In this document: piece by piece, positions 8,008 through 16,813 of the stretch
Layout: the number at the start of each line of letters is the position of its first letter
Numbering within the stretch: the first letter of the stretch is position 1
NCBI RefSeq assembly: GCF_937920395.1
Contig: NZ_CALEVF010000065.1
Span: 1 to 56,064, forward strand
Reading direction: 5' to 3'
DNA: 56,064 nucleotides
Source: an uncultured Clostridium sp.
GTDB taxonomy: Bacteria > Bacillota > Clostridia > Clostridiales > Clostridiaceae
Program-made: the position numbers and the translations under genes
Notes under the pieces: generated by a model
Databases searched by the model: none
The model's input: only the letters and a program-made list of their open reading frames with translations
Told to the model about the DNA's origin: nothing

Positions 8008-8667
8008 ATGGAAAAAATCAATAAATATTTAATGCCATTGGGAATGGTTGGAGTCCTATTTTATTTTACACATACTATTTTAGGAAATATTCTATGGAAG
8101 GATTATAATCCAATAACAACAGATATTAGTTCACTTACCGCAGATGGAGCCCCTAATGCAAATCTACTAAAAATATTTGGTTTTATTTATGGTATTTGTA
8201 TGGTTTTAATGGTAATAGGATTGATTGCAAAAGCATTCAGAAAATATCACAGCATGTTAAGAATTGGATATGTAATTTTGATGATAATGCAGTTAACTTC
8301 TTTATTTGGGTATAGTTTATTTCCTCTAACTGGGAATAAAACAGTGATGAACTTTCAAAATATAATGCACATTGTTGTGACAGTTGTCGTGGTGGTTACA
8401 ACAATTGCTTCCTCTTTTTTTATTTCGGTTGGGTACCTAAAGCAGGAGAAAATGAATAGCTTGGGAAAAATTACTTTAGTTATGGCTATACTTATTACTG
8501 TGTTTGGAATGTTTAATCCAATTTCTATGAGTTTACAATTAAACATATTAGGGCTAACAGAACGATTAGCTATTTACACCATTCAGGCACTTATGTTTAT
8601 GTTGTCCTACTACTATACTTTTTTAGAAAATAAGCATAAAGATTTTACAACAAATATAAATACATAA
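8008..8667 (+). CDS. DUF998 family integral membrane protein
   Basis: The protein has 219 residues from the ATG at 8008, which has GAGGTG upstream; an in-frame TTG at 7993 overlaps that site and was rejected. About six hydrophobic segments span nearly the whole protein. A conserved N-terminal NPITTDISSLTADGAPNA loop follows the first membrane segment, a pattern seen in DUF998 proteins. It resides in the cytoplasmic membrane. No catalytic function is established for the family. Confidence 0.75.
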   Translation: MEKINKYLMPLGMVGVLFYFTHTILGNILWKDYNPITTDISSLTADGAPNANLLKIFGFIYGICMVLMVIGLIAKAFRKYHSMLRIGYVILMIMQLTSLFGYSLFPLTGNKTVMNFQNIMHIVVTVVVVVTTIASSFFISVGYLKQEKMNSLGKITLVMAILITVFGMFNPISMSLQLNILGLTERLAIYTIQALMFMLSYYYTFLENKHKDFTTNINT

Positions 8668-8728
8668 AAGAATTGCATAAAGTTGAGTTATATCATGCAG
8701 GAACTATTTATATTATTGGGGGAGGTTT

Positions 8729-9256
8729 ATGGTTGAAAAAAATAAAATATATGAATTAATTATTAGAAAGATGAAATGTTATCCAAATACAATAGTTGGA
8801 ATTACAGATATTGCTTATTCATGTTATTCCGAGCAATATAAGTGTGCTATCGTATTAGCAGTTCCTCATAAAGAAATTATATCTTTAAATAACTATTCAG
8901 AAGAAAAATTTGAAAAGACGATATCGATTGCCCATCAAGAAGTGAATATGATTGTTTATGATCTGATAACTATATTGCAAAAATATAACATCCATTTTTA
9001 TTTGCCACCAGTAGCTCAGAGTAATGAAGAAAGTCTAATTGCACCATTTTCATTTAAATACGCTGCTGTTAATGCTGGAATTGGGTGGATTGGAAAAAAT
9101 GGAGTTTTAGTTACTCGAAAGTATGGTCCACGAATAAGACTTTCGGCTATATTAATAGATTATGATTTACCTATAGGAATGGCTATTAGTAAAAGTATGT
9201 GTGATGACAAATGTTTTCACACTTTAGTTGTGATACTGTTAATTCTCCTGAGGTAG
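8729..9256 (+). pseudogene. truncated epoxyqueuosine reductase (QueG)-like gene
   Basis: The N-terminal 160 residues match the QueG-like family: YKCAIVLAVPHK near residue 39, and NAGIGWIGKNGVLVTRKYGPRIRL near the middle (seen as AGIGWIGKNG and YGPRIRLSAIL). The sequence breaks at MCDDKC, exactly where the [4Fe-4S] ferredoxin cysteines should begin. It then ends in a nonsense tail (HTLVVILLILLR). Without the iron-sulfur domain the enzyme cannot carry out its reduction. The start, with GGGGGAGG upstream of the ATG at 8729, is intact. The downstream sequence belongs to another gene. Confidence 0.75.
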
Positions 9257-9357
9257 TGTCTTATCCCAATTTCAATAAAGTGGGTATACTTGTAAATGGA
9301 GAACCAGGAACATTTTATAAAAAAGATTCTAATGTAGACTATTATGAAGGTGAATAA
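9211..9357 (+). pseudogene. 3' relic of an unidentified gene fused behind the QueG-like fragment
   Basis: In the frame starting at the ATG at 9211 the sequence reads SPEVVSYPNFNKVGILVNG followed by EPGTFYKKDSNVDYYEGE and a stop. This looks like a genuine C-terminus, but it has no promoter or ribosome binding site. It overlaps the broken end of the QueG-like gene by 46 bases in another frame, so the junction is a recombination scar. The family is not recognised. Confidence 0.45.
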
Positions 9358-9473
9358 TTCTTTATATAATGGTTAAGAAAGATAAATTAAAGATAATGGC
9401 TGGACATACTATTTAGTAATATGAGCGTAACAATATTGTCATGCATGTTAAAATAAAAAATAGGGGAACTAAA

Positions 9474-9968
9474 ATGATTTGTCAATCAAAAGATTTTTAT
9501 ATAGATTTAGTAGAGAGCAGAGATTTAAATGATATCATTGAAGTATACAATTCCAATAAGCAATTTTTATTGAATCATATGGGAAGTGACATGGTTGAAT
9601 ATAAATGGGTGATTGAAGAGTTAGCGTTAATGAAAAAAATAAATTTTTATTCTTGTAAAGTAGTTTTGAAAAGTTCAAATAAAATAATTGGTATAATAGA
9701 TTTTAAATTAGGTGAGGAAACTTATTTATCCCTGTTAATGATACATAATGATTACAAAAACAAAGGGTTTGGAAAGCTGATTTATGAGGCTTTAGAGGAG
9801 TATGTTAAGTCAATAAAAAGCAGAGTCATAAGAATAGATGTAGTAACTAATTATGACAATAGGGTACTTAATTTCTGGATTAGAAATGGCTTTAATAAAT
9901 TTAAAGATGCGAAATTAAATTGGACAGGAAAAGTTTTGCCTGCATTAATTATGAAAAAAAGTTTGTAG
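9474..9968 (+). CDS. GNAT family N-acetyltransferase
   Basis: The protein has 164 residues from the ATG at 9474, which has AGGGGA nine bases upstream. An earlier in-frame ATG at 9441 lacks such a site. The acetyl-CoA pyrophosphate loop appears as YKNKGFGKLIYE at about residues 99-110, with the preceding SLLMIHNDY strand and the following IDVVTNYDNRVLNFWIRNGF, which carries the asparagine and the GF of motif B. The acceptor substrate is unknown. It is one of several unrelated GNAT genes in the array. Confidence 0.85.
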   Translation: MICQSKDFYIDLVESRDLNDIIEVYNSNKQFLLNHMGSDMVEYKWVIEELALMKKINFYSCKVVLKSSNKIIGIIDFKLGEETYLSLLMIHNDYKNKGFGKLIYEALEEYVKSIKSRVIRIDVVTNYDNRVLNFWIRNGFNKFKDAKLNWTGKVLPALIMKKSL

Positions 9969-10045
9969 TCATAAAACAATAGTAAAAAGGAAGTGAGCAT
10001 TAGTAGGTTTGAGTACATAGGTACACTCTCTTACTATGAATAATT

Positions 10046-10843
10046 ATGTTAAATGAAATGGATAGACAATACTTGAAAATAGTTGAGAAAATTTTAAAAA
10101 GAGGATATCATGATCAAAATCGTACTGGAGTTTCGACTTATAAATTACCTCACCAAATTATGCAGTTTGACTTAGAAGAAGAATTTCCAATATTAACGAC
10201 TAAAAGTGTTGCATTTAAAACAGCAGTAAAAGAGTTACTTTGGATATTTAAAGACCAATCTAATGATGTAAAAAAACTTCAAGAACAAAACGTGCATATA
10301 TGGGATGAATGGGCATACTCCGATGGAACAATTGGTAAAGCTTATGGTTATCAAATAGCTAAATATCATCAAATTGATACTCTTATTAAGGCTCTAAAAA
10401 ATAATCCTCAAGATAGAAGAATGCTTATGAATCTTTGGAACATAGAGGACCTTCCAGAAATGGCTCTTCAACCATGTTGTTTCTTAACTCTTTGGGATGT
10501 AACTGATGGACGACTTAATTGTATGTTAGTACAACGAAGTGGTGATATGGCACTTGGAGTTCCATTTAACACTAGTCAATACGCAGTATTAGTTCATTTA
10601 ATTGCTCAAGTTACAGGACTCAAAGCAGGATTATTTACTCATGTAATAAATAATGCACATGTATATGAAAATCATATTGAGGGTTTAAAATTACAGATTT
10701 CAAGAAAGGCAGAAGCTTTAGATGCTCCTAAACTTTGGATCAACCCAGAAATTAAAAACTTCTATGATTTTACACCAGAAGATGTTAAACTTATAGATTA
10801 TAAGCATCTTGGTAAAATAGATATGGGGAGCGTGGCTATATAA
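10046..10843 (+). CDS. thyA: thymidylate synthase (ThyA type)
   Basis: This enzyme converts dUMP and methylene-tetrahydrofolate to dTMP and dihydrofolate. It is 265 residues long, as in E. coli ThyA. Diagnostic blocks are [10 protein letters not shown] near 26, [16 protein letters not shown] near 90, the catalytic cysteine in [12 protein letters not shown] near 145, and the phosphate-binding [12 protein letters not shown] near 165. The residue after the catalytic cysteine is cysteine instead of the E. coli histidine. The stop overlaps the DHFR start by one base, giving a translationally coupled folate/dTMP unit. No strong ribosome binding site is visible; a small hairpin (GAGTAC / GTACACTC) precedes the start. 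Confidence 0.95.
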   Translation: MLNEMDRQYLKIVEKILKRGYHDQNRTGVSTYKLPHQIMQFDLEEEFPILTTKSVAFKTAVKELLWIFKDQSNDVKKLQEQNVHIWDEWAYSDGTIGKAYGYQIAKYHQIDTLIKALKNNPQDRRMLMNLWNIEDLPEMALQPCCFLTLWDVTDGRLNCMLVQRSGDMALGVPFNTSQYAVLVHLIAQVTGLKAGLFTHVINNAHVYENHIEGLKLQISRKAEALDAPKLWINPEIKNFYDFTPEDVKLIDYKHLGKIDMGSVAI

Positions 10844-11337
10844 TGTTAACATGTATTGTTGCAATTGGAGATAACTTTGCTATTGGTAAAAATAATGATT
10901 TACTTTGGCATTTTTCAAAAGATTTAAAAAGGTTTAAGCAAATAACAACTGGAAATACTATTATTATGGGAAGAAAAACATTTGAATCTCTTCCTGGTAT
11001 TCTCCCTGGAAGGCATCATGTTGTTTTTACTCAGAATAAAGATTTTGTAGTGAATGATGAAAGGGTAACTGTGATTAATTCTAAAGAGGCATTATTTGCT
11101 TATTTAGATGATAATAAAGAATATTTTGTTATAGGAGGAGGAGAAATATATAAGCTATTGTTACCTTATTGTAATAAAATACATTTAACACAAGTGCATA
11201 AGGAATATGATGCTGAGGTATTCTTTCCAACTTTAGATTATTCAGAGTGGAATATAAAAGAAGATGAAACTGGGTTCATTGATGAGGCTGAAACAACATC
11301 ATTTAGTTTTTTAACTTTGACACGGATTATTAGGTAA
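10843..11337 (+). CDS. dihydrofolate reductase
   Basis: The 164-residue protein regenerates tetrahydrofolate with NADPH. The N-terminal block IVAIGDNFAIGKNNDLLWHF and the substrate-binding DLKRFK acid residue near 28 are typical (seen as AIGKNNDLLW and SKDLKRFK). IIMGRKTFESLPG near 45 and the NADPH loop FVIGGGEIY near 102 complete the fold. It starts within the thyA stop codon (TAATG), so the pair forms an operon. Its length is normal and no trimethoprim-resistance feature can be judged from sequence alone. Confidence 0.93.
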   Translation: MLTCIVAIGDNFAIGKNNDLLWHFSKDLKRFKQITTGNTIIMGRKTFESLPGILPGRHHVVFTQNKDFVVNDERVTVINSKEALFAYLDDNKEYFVIGGGEIYKLLLPYCNKIHLTQVHKEYDAEVFFPTLDYSEWNIKEDETGFIDEAETTSFSFLTLTRIIR

Positions 11338-11464
11338 AATAATATATTAGTATTGGTGATGATTGCAAAAGGGCATTTGAGGTTACAGATGAAATAGTAG
11401 GAAAGAGAGGCTAATTTTAATATCCGAATATCCCTATATCGATATACGAAAAGGAGCGAAAATT

Positions 11465-12028
11465 ATGGATTACAATGAAATTATAAAAGAAAACTCTATC
11501 TTAGAATCAAGCAGATTAATTCTAAGACCATTTTCTATTAATGATGTAAAGGATGTGTTCTTATATGCAAGTGATGATAGTGTAACAAAATATTTAACCT
11601 GGCCATCACATACGGATATATCACAAACAGAGAAATCAGTAAAAGATCATTTTTTAGATAAAGTAGGGACTTTTGCAATTGAGTTAAAATTAGAGCATAA
11701 ATGTATTGGGTGTATCGATTTAAGGATATGTAATGACGATAATAAAGCGGATTTTGGTTATGTACTAAACCGCAAATATTGGAATAATAATTATATGTCT
11801 GAGTCGTTGAATTTAATATTAGAACTTTCCTTTTCAAAATTAGAGCTGAATCGTGTTGAGGCTACACATTATGTAGGAAATGAAGGCTCTGGTCGTGTTA
11901 TGAAAAAATGTGGGATGAAATACGAAGGACTTGGTCTGCAAGAAGTAAAGGTTAAAAATATTTTTTATGATGTTGTTCATTATGCTATTTTGAGAGAAAA
12001 TTGGGTTAATGATAATATGACCTATTAA
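11465..12028 (+). CDS. GNAT acetyltransferase, RimJ/RimL-like
   Basis: This 187-residue protein opens with the SRLILRPFSINDVKDVF block that marks RimJ/RimL-type acetyltransferases. The region IGCIDLRIC and DFGYVLNRKYWNNNYMSESL gives the central strands and the acetyl-CoA loop, although the usual glycine-rich GxG is replaced by NNNY. RVEATHYVGNEGSGRVMKKCGM provides the C-terminal NxxSxxxxxKxG motif (seen as GSGRVMKKCGM). The strong AAAGGAGCG site fixes the start. Small-molecule resistance or protein N-acetylation are both possible. Confidence 0.85.
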   Translation: MDYNEIIKENSILESSRLILRPFSINDVKDVFLYASDDSVTKYLTWPSHTDISQTEKSVKDHFLDKVGTFAIELKLEHKCIGCIDLRICNDDNKADFGYVLNRKYWNNNYMSESLNLILELSFSKLELNRVEATHYVGNEGSGRVMKKCGMKYEGLGLQEVKVKNIFYDVVHYAILRENWVNDNMTY

Positions 12029-12064
12029 TCTATATGTATTAAAATGAAAGGATGAAAATAAGTT

Positions 12065-12454
12065 ATGTTAGAAAAAATATTAACAATGAAAGTATTAGCA
12101 GAAAAATTTGGTGTTTGTAGATTAAATAAAAATGCACTGATTCCTGAATGGGTAGGGGCAAGCAACTTTTATTCTGTAACAAAGACATCGGATGAATTAT
12201 CAATTGTATGTTCTCAGGCAAGCATTCCAAGTGATATAAAATGTGAAAAAGATTGGAGAATTTTAAAAATTGAAGGGCCATTAGAATTTTCGCTGATTGG
12301 AATACTTTCTTCAATTAGTACAATATTAGCTAAGGAAGGAATAAGTATATTTGCTATTTCTACATATGATACAGATTATATACTTGTAAAAGAGAAAGAC
12401 ATTGATAATGCCATAAACACATTATCTAATGAAAGATATGAAATTATTAATTAG
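12065..12454 (+). CDS. ACT domain-containing protein (CASTOR/YkuN-like)
   Basis: The 129-residue protein has an N-terminal part with VCRLNKNALIPEW and a C-terminal ACT_7-type domain with LSSISTILAKEGISIFAIST at about 84-103 (seen as ILAKEGISIFAIS) and a closing YILVKEKDIDNAI strand-helix. ACT domains bind amino acids or other small ligands. No catalytic domain is attached. It stands alone between terminators and has AAAGGATG upstream. The ligand is unknown. Confidence 0.8.
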   Translation: MLEKILTMKVLAEKFGVCRLNKNALIPEWVGASNFYSVTKTSDELSIVCSQASIPSDIKCEKDWRILKIEGPLEFSLIGILSSISTILAKEGISIFAISTYDTDYILVKEKDIDNAINTLSNERYEIIN

Positions 12455-12460
12455 TAGTAT

Positions 12461-12506
12461 AAGGCTTTACTGATAGCAAAATTTAAAATGCTATTGGTAA
12501 GGCCTT
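12461..12506 (+). terminator. rho-independent terminator of the ACT gene
   Basis: AAGGCTTTAC...ATAGCA pairs with TGCTAT...GTAAGGCCTTTT across a short AT loop, giving a long stem with one bulge and a T-rich end. Confidence 0.8.
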
Positions 12507-12608
12507 TTGCATTGATAAGACAAGATAAACAAGCAGCTAATTAGGAACGAGAGGAAAGAGTATTAACAATTATTTAGAAATTAATAAAAAAATAAAGCTA
12601 AATAAAAT

Positions 12609-12680
12609 TAAATATAAGTATATGTAAATATAGAGGTTAATTGGAATAAATGGTATAATAATTAAAAGATTTCTTAAAAG
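12609..12680 (+). promoter_or_regulatory. repeated promoter sequence, copy 2 (extended -10)
   Basis: This is the second copy of the sequence at 1913-1985, differing at only a few positions, including the same extended -10 TGGTATAAT at about 12650-12658. It lies 43 bases upstream of a small zinc-ribbon gene. The two copies are followed by unrelated genes. Confidence 0.65.
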
Positions 12681-12722
12681 ATATAAAGAATAGTTAGAGC
12701 ATATTAAAAAATGAGGTGTAAG

Positions 12723-12941
12723 ATGAAAAATACAAAAATATGTTTCAAGTGTAATTCAAGAAATATTATAATAATACCAGGTAAGTTTGGATCATATAGC
12801 TCTGGTAATAATATTACATGGGGAATTTCAGGGTTTAAGGGAGTAAAAGTAACAAGATATTTGTGTTGCGAGTGTGGTTATTCTGAAGAATGGATTGATA
12901 ATAAAAAAGATATAGAGAGTCTCCAGAAAAAATTTAAATAG
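12723..12941 (+). CDS. small zinc-ribbon protein
   Basis: This 72-residue protein has two CxxC pairs: CFKCNSRN near residue 7 and CCECGYSEEW near 48. They flank a beta-rich middle (IIIIPGKFGSYSSGNN), the layout of a single zinc ribbon. The ATG at 12723 has GAGGTG seven bases upstream, so the in-frame ATG at 12711 that overlaps it is not the start. Similar stand-alone ribbons are common in clostridia with no assigned role. Confidence 0.75.
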   Translation: MKNTKICFKCNSRNIIIIPGKFGSYSSGNNITWGISGFKGVKVTRYLCCECGYSEEWIDNKKDIESLQKKFK

Positions 12942-12967
12942 ATGTTTATTGGGGAGAGGATGTAAAA

Positions 12968-13452
12968 GTGGGAGTAACAACAAAAGATAATACTTTGAAG
13001 TTTATAACTTTAAAAGAATTACAGCCCTACCATTGGACAGGAGCATATCCGAAGGAGGAGTTAGAACATTATCAGAAGGTTAGACTTAGGGAGTAACATT
13101 ATTTATGGCCTTTGATGATAAACAGCCCATTGGTGCAGTAACCATTATTTCAAGAACTGATGATATACATATGCTTGAGGGAAGAGAGGATATGACCGTA
13201 TTATGGGATATACGTATATCTGATATATATAAGCATAAGGGGATAGGACAAAAATTATTTAATCTTGCTGTGGAGTGGTCAAGAAGCAACGGTTTTAAAC
13301 AAATGAAAATTGAATGTCAAAATAATAATGTACCTGCTTGCAAGTTTTATCATAAACAAGGAGCTGTTTTAAGAAAAATAGATGAATATGCTTATTAGGA
13401 TGATGTTTGTGGCGATGACGAAGTACAATTTATTTTGTATCTTGATTTATAG
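12968..13452 (+). pseudogene. GNAT acetyltransferase gene broken by frameshifts and a nonsense codon
   Basis: A GTG at 12968 with GGGGAGAGG upstream begins the N-terminus (LKELQPYHWTGAYPKEELE), which stops at 13096. A middle segment, LGSNIIYG, continues in a second frame. The acetyl-CoA-binding core follows in a third frame from about 13105: VLWDIRISDIYKHKGIGQKL and CKFYHKQGA, seen as YKHKGIGQKLF. That frame meets a TAG at 13396-13398 inside DEYAY; beyond it DDVCGDDEVQFILYLDL finishes the natural C-terminus at 13452. At least two frameshifts and one stop inactivate it. Confidence 0.8.
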
Positions 13453-13533
13453 GTAGATATGAATCTTTATAAATTAATCATAGATAAGCATTATTAAGGA
13501 AGAGGATAAGATAGAGAAGGTTTATTCCTTGTA

Positions 13534-13641
13534 ATGGATATAAGGAGAAAAGAAACAAAGGATAAAGAAGTATGGTTAAGTTTACATCATAATAATACAG
13601 TTGCTATAAAACTATATTATAAATATGATTTTTTAGAGTAA
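13534..13641 (+). pseudogene. C-terminal relic of another GNAT gene
   Basis: The 35 codons from the ATG at 13534 contain EVWLSLHHNNTVAIKLYYKY, the end of a GNAT domain (seen as LHHNNTVAIKLYYKYDF), where N and the Y-x-x-x-F segment form the last strand. The acetyl-CoA loop and everything upstream are missing. It directly follows the broken GNAT gene at 12968 but is a different family member. Confidence 0.6.
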
Positions 13642-13677
13642 CTATTTTAATTTAAATTTATAATTAGAGGTGAAAAT

Positions 13678-14322
13678 ATGAATATTAAAAAAATTGATAT
13701 GAACTCTTATCCACGAAAATCTCATTTTGAATATTTTAGAAATATGGCATATCCTTATGTCGGAGCAACGGTTAATATTGATATTACTTATTTAGTTAAT
13801 GTGATTAAGAGAGAAAAATTGCCTTTTTTTTTAACTGTAATTTATATAGCAACAAATGCAGCAAATAAAATACCTGAATTTAAAAGAAGGATTGATGGAG
13901 ATAGTATAATTGAATATTCACATTGCAATACATCTCATACAGTTGCTTTAGAAGATGGAACTTATTGTTATTGTGAACTGGATTCTTCTATGAATTATAA
14001 AAAATATTTAGAATACGCTCAAGAGAAACAAAGATTATCTAAAATACAAGGTATTACGGATGATGGAAGTGAAGCAGATTCATTGTTTTTTGTATCATGC
14101 TTACCATGGATTAGTTATACTGCAATTATACAGCCTGTACCAAGTCCATCTGACTGTAATCCGCGTATTACATTTGGACGCTATTTTAGATATAATGATA
14201 AAATATTAATGCCTACAACCATATTAGTAAATCATGCTCTGGTAGATGGAATACATATTGCAAAATTTTATGGAAATTTTGATGAAATTATGGCTCAATT
14301 AATTGATGGTTTACAAAAATAA
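13678..14322 (+). CDS. chloramphenicol O-acetyltransferase-like protein
   Basis: This 214-residue protein matches the CAT family in length and layout: an RKSHFEYF start near residue 14, the IYIATNAANKIPEFKRRI helix-strand near 60-78, and a catalytic histidine H186 in VNHALVDGIH near the C-terminus. SYTAIIQPVPSPSDCNPRI and FGRY provide the substrate-pocket strands. True CAT proteins acetylate chloramphenicol with acetyl-CoA as trimers; divergent relatives may use other acceptors. GAGGTG lies eight bases before the ATG. Whether it confers resistance cannot be told. Confidence 0.8.
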   Translation: MNIKKIDMNSYPRKSHFEYFRNMAYPYVGATVNIDITYLVNVIKREKLPFFLTVIYIATNAANKIPEFKRRIDGDSIIEYSHCNTSHTVALEDGTYCYCELDSSMNYKKYLEYAQEKQRLSKIQGITDDGSEADSLFFVSCLPWISYTAIIQPVPSPSDCNPRITFGRYFRYNDKILMPTTILVNHALVDGIHIAKFYGNFDEIMAQLIDGLQK

Positions 14323-14521
14323 GCTTAATTATCTTATTGGAGGAAAGTTCATATAGAATTCTTTAAATAAGGTTTAAGAAATTATGAAAAGGAATTTAAT
14401 GAGAATATGATAGTTGTATGTGAAGAATTTAAAGTAGTTTGATAATAACAATTAATCAGAAATACATGATAATTTTATACTATGTTGAAATAGTAAAATA
14501 ATTAGTGAGGGGTAAATAGTA

Positions 14522-14980
14522 TTGATAAGAATGGCGACAATTGAGGACATAGATAGTCTTGTAAAATTAAGAATTAAGTTACTTAATGAATCAAACAACA
14601 ATATTAAAAGTTATGATTGTGACCAATACTCAGGAGTATTAAAAAAGTTCTATTATGACAACTTACCAAGTGGGAAAGTTATAGCATTATTAGTACTTAT
14701 AAATGGAGACGTTGTTGCTATAAGTATGATTTGTTTATATAATATTACTCCTTCACTTTATAATTTAGATGGAAAAATGGCCTTACTTACTGACTTGTAT
14801 ACAATTCTACAATACAGGAATAAGGGGTATGGGATGGATATTTTAAAGGATATAATGGAATATGTTAAAAATAGGGGGTATGGTAAGGTTATTTTGAATG
14901 CTACTGAAGCTGGTAGGAAATTATACGAGAAATATGGCTTTAAAGATGTTAATGGACAAATGTCTTTTAAATTCAAATAA
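14522..14980 (+). CDS. GNAT family N-acetyltransferase
   Basis: The protein is 152 residues long from the TTG at 14522. The start was chosen because GAGGGG lies about ten bases upstream and the reading MIRMATIEDIDSLVKLR is the usual GNAT opening. The acetyl-CoA loop is YRNKGYGMDILKD near residues 98-110, followed by a C-terminal ILNATEAGRKLYEKYGF motif, which places the conserved tyrosine. The acceptor is unknown. The 200 bases upstream hold only short coding-like scraps. Confidence 0.85.
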   Translation: MIRMATIEDIDSLVKLRIKLLNESNNNIKSYDCDQYSGVLKKFYYDNLPSGKVIALLVLINGDVVAISMICLYNITPSLYNLDGKMALLTDLYTILQYRNKGYGMDILKDIMEYVKNRGYGKVILNATEAGRKLYEKYGFKDVNGQMSFKFK

Positions 14981-15042
14981 TACAGTTATATCTTCCATCA
15001 AGGCTATTTTGAGTTTTTAATATATTGTGGAGGGATGTATAA

Positions 15043-15633
15043 ATGGGAAAAGAATTATCAGAAATGACGCTGAAAGAAATGTGGGAGTTATTCCCCATCA
15101 TATTAAAAAAACATAGTACAGATTATAAAGAATGGTATGAAACTGAAAAACAAAATCTTCTAAGGTGTATTGATAAAAAAGATATTATGCGTATTAATCA
15201 TATAGGAAGTAGTGCGGTTGAAGGCTTGATTGCTAAGCCAACAGTCGATATTTTGTTGGAAATGGATAATAAAAGCAATATTGAACAATTAAGAGATACC
15301 CTTCTACATAATGGGTGGGGATTGATGGCATTTGAAGATAAGCCAAACATGAAAATGGTTTTTAATAAAGGATATACAAAAGAGGGATTTGCAGAGAAAG
15401 TATATCATTTGCATGTTCGCCACCAGGATAACTGGAACGAATTGTATTTTAGAGACTATCTTATGGAACATGATGAAGTAGCTATAGAATATGGGAAACT
15501 TAAATTAGAACTTATAGAAAAATATGAGCATGATCGAGATGGATATACAAATGCTAAAACTGATTTTATTTTAAAATATACAGAAAAAGCAAAAAAAGAA
15601 TATGTTGATAAATATAAACCAAGCAATATTTAA
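15043..15633 (+). CDS. GrpB family protein
   Basis: This 196-residue protein is a second GrpB homologue. The hallmark reads INHIGSSAVEGLIAKPTVDI at about residues 50-69, with the HxGSS and KPxxDI signatures of the nucleotidyltransferase-like fold. HLHVRHQDNWNELYFRDYL near 125 gives the typical RDYL block. A TGGAGGG site precedes the ATG. It differs strongly from the GrpB protein encoded at 2980, so the two were acquired separately. Function is unproven in the family. Confidence 0.85.
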   Translation: MGKELSEMTLKEMWELFPIILKKHSTDYKEWYETEKQNLLRCIDKKDIMRINHIGSSAVEGLIAKPTVDILLEMDNKSNIEQLRDTLLHNGWGLMAFEDKPNMKMVFNKGYTKEGFAEKVYHLHVRHQDNWNELYFRDYLMEHDEVAIEYGKLKLELIEKYEHDRDGYTNAKTDFILKYTEKAKKEYVDKYKPSNI

Positions 15634-15696
15634 AAAAGGATTTTTTGAAAATAATATAATTATGACATAAGAAAAAACATTCTAAAATCAGGTCAC

Positions 15697-15810
15697 TAAG
15701 TGAATTGCTATAGCTTGCAATCAATAGTTGAGCAAAAGGGATTTGTTGAAAGTAAGCAATATAGATTTGTGATTGTTGCTCAAAAACGTAAGCATATAAA
15801 TTTAATATAA
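15697..15810 (+). pseudogene. C-terminal relic, probably of a SAM methyltransferase
   Basis: A frame open from 15697 reads RIAISLQSIVEQKGFVESKQ and ends YRFVIVAQKRKHINLI, a pattern common at the end of class I methyltransferases (RFVIVAxK). It has no start codon or ribosome binding site. The rest of the 463-bp gap from 15634 to 16096 holds a terminator at 15829 and a possible promoter TGGTAAAAT near 15931. Confidence 0.4.
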
Positions 15811-15828
15811 TCATATTGTTTTATATTA

Positions 15829-15863
15829 GACGCTACAATGAATAAAGTTGTTGCGTTTTTTTA
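15829..15863 (+). terminator. rho-independent terminator
   Basis: ACGCTACAAT pairs with GTTGTTGCGT with one mismatch, separated by a short loop and followed by TTTTTTT. It terminates the unit that once included the methyltransferase relic. Confidence 0.75.
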
Positions 15864-16096
15864 TAATAGAGTTGGAGGTTACGTTAAATAACAGTTTTTA
15901 ATAGTACAATCTTTATAGTTATACTATTTTATGGTAAAATATTATGATATTCGTAGAATATTCTGAACAATATTATTATAAATATTTGCCTAAAATGATA
16001 AGCAAGGTAATATTAATGAAGTATTTAGACTTGAATTCAATGATATTAAAGAATATATAAATGCTTGTTGACGAGGTATAAAAGGGAGAGATAATA

Positions 16097-16771
16097 ATGG
16101 ATATAGATACAAAACATAAAAAAATCATACAAATAGTTAAGGATAAATTAACTTGTTCTGCTCATAATTTGGACCATGTATTTAGGGTGTATAAACTTTG
16201 TCTGTTACTTTCAAAATATGAGAAAGATGTAGATTTAGAAGTTCTTATTCCTGCAGCATTATTACATGATATTGCAAGAGTAGAAGAAAGTGAGGATAAA
16301 ACAGGGAAAATTGACCATGCTGTTTTAGGTAGTGAGATTGCGGAAGGAATATTAGAAAACTTGGAATATGAACAAGAAGAGATAGATAAGATAAAGCACT
16401 GCATTGTCACGCATAGGTTTAGAACTGGAAACGAACCTAAAACTATAGAAGCTAAAATTCTTTTCGATTCAGATAAGCTTGATGTTATTGGGGCAAGTGG
16501 AATTGCTCGGACCTTTATGCTAGCAGGTCAATTTGGACAAAGATTAACAGTAAATGAACCACTTGATGACTATTTAAATGGCAATACTGTTGAGAATGGA
16601 AGGATAAAAGATGTTTCAAAACATACGCCATTTATTGAATATGAAGTAAAATTTAAAAAAATTCCTGATAAATTATATACAAAAAAAGCAAAGGAAATAG
16701 GAAAAAGAAGGCTTGAATTTATGAAAGAATATTTTAGTAGATTAACGTTAGAGATAGAAGGAAATGAATAA
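16097..16771 (+). CDS. HD-domain metal-dependent phosphohydrolase
   Basis: This 224-residue protein carries the HD superfamily ligands in order: the first histidine in AHNLDHVFRV near residue 24, the HD doublet in AALLHDIAR near 55, the later histidine in HCIVTHRF near 98, and the final aspartate in FDSDKLDVIGASGIAR near 127. The layout fits the YfbR/uncharacterised YpgQ-like group that acts on nucleotides or other phosphate esters. A GGGAGAG site precedes the ATG. The substrate is not known. Confidence 0.85.
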   Translation: MDIDTKHKKIIQIVKDKLTCSAHNLDHVFRVYKLCLLLSKYEKDVDLEVLIPAALLHDIARVEESEDKTGKIDHAVLGSEIAEGILENLEYEQEEIDKIKHCIVTHRFRTGNEPKTIEAKILFDSDKLDVIGASGIARTFMLAGQFGQRLTVNEPLDDYLNGNTVENGRIKDVSKHTPFIEYEVKFKKIPDKLYTKKAKEIGKRRLEFMKEYFSRLTLEIEGNE

Positions 16772-16813
16772 AAATAATTCTTTATTTTCTATTAATATGG
16801 AGGAGAAGTTAAA

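Noticed and set aside
10000..10045. Riboswitch or T-box before thyA
   Set aside because: Only a small hairpin is present; no conserved riboswitch core was recognised.
12063..12314. 83-codon - strand frame over the ACT gene
   Set aside because: Antisense to a well-supported gene with its own ribosome binding site and terminator; composition is typical of a shadow.
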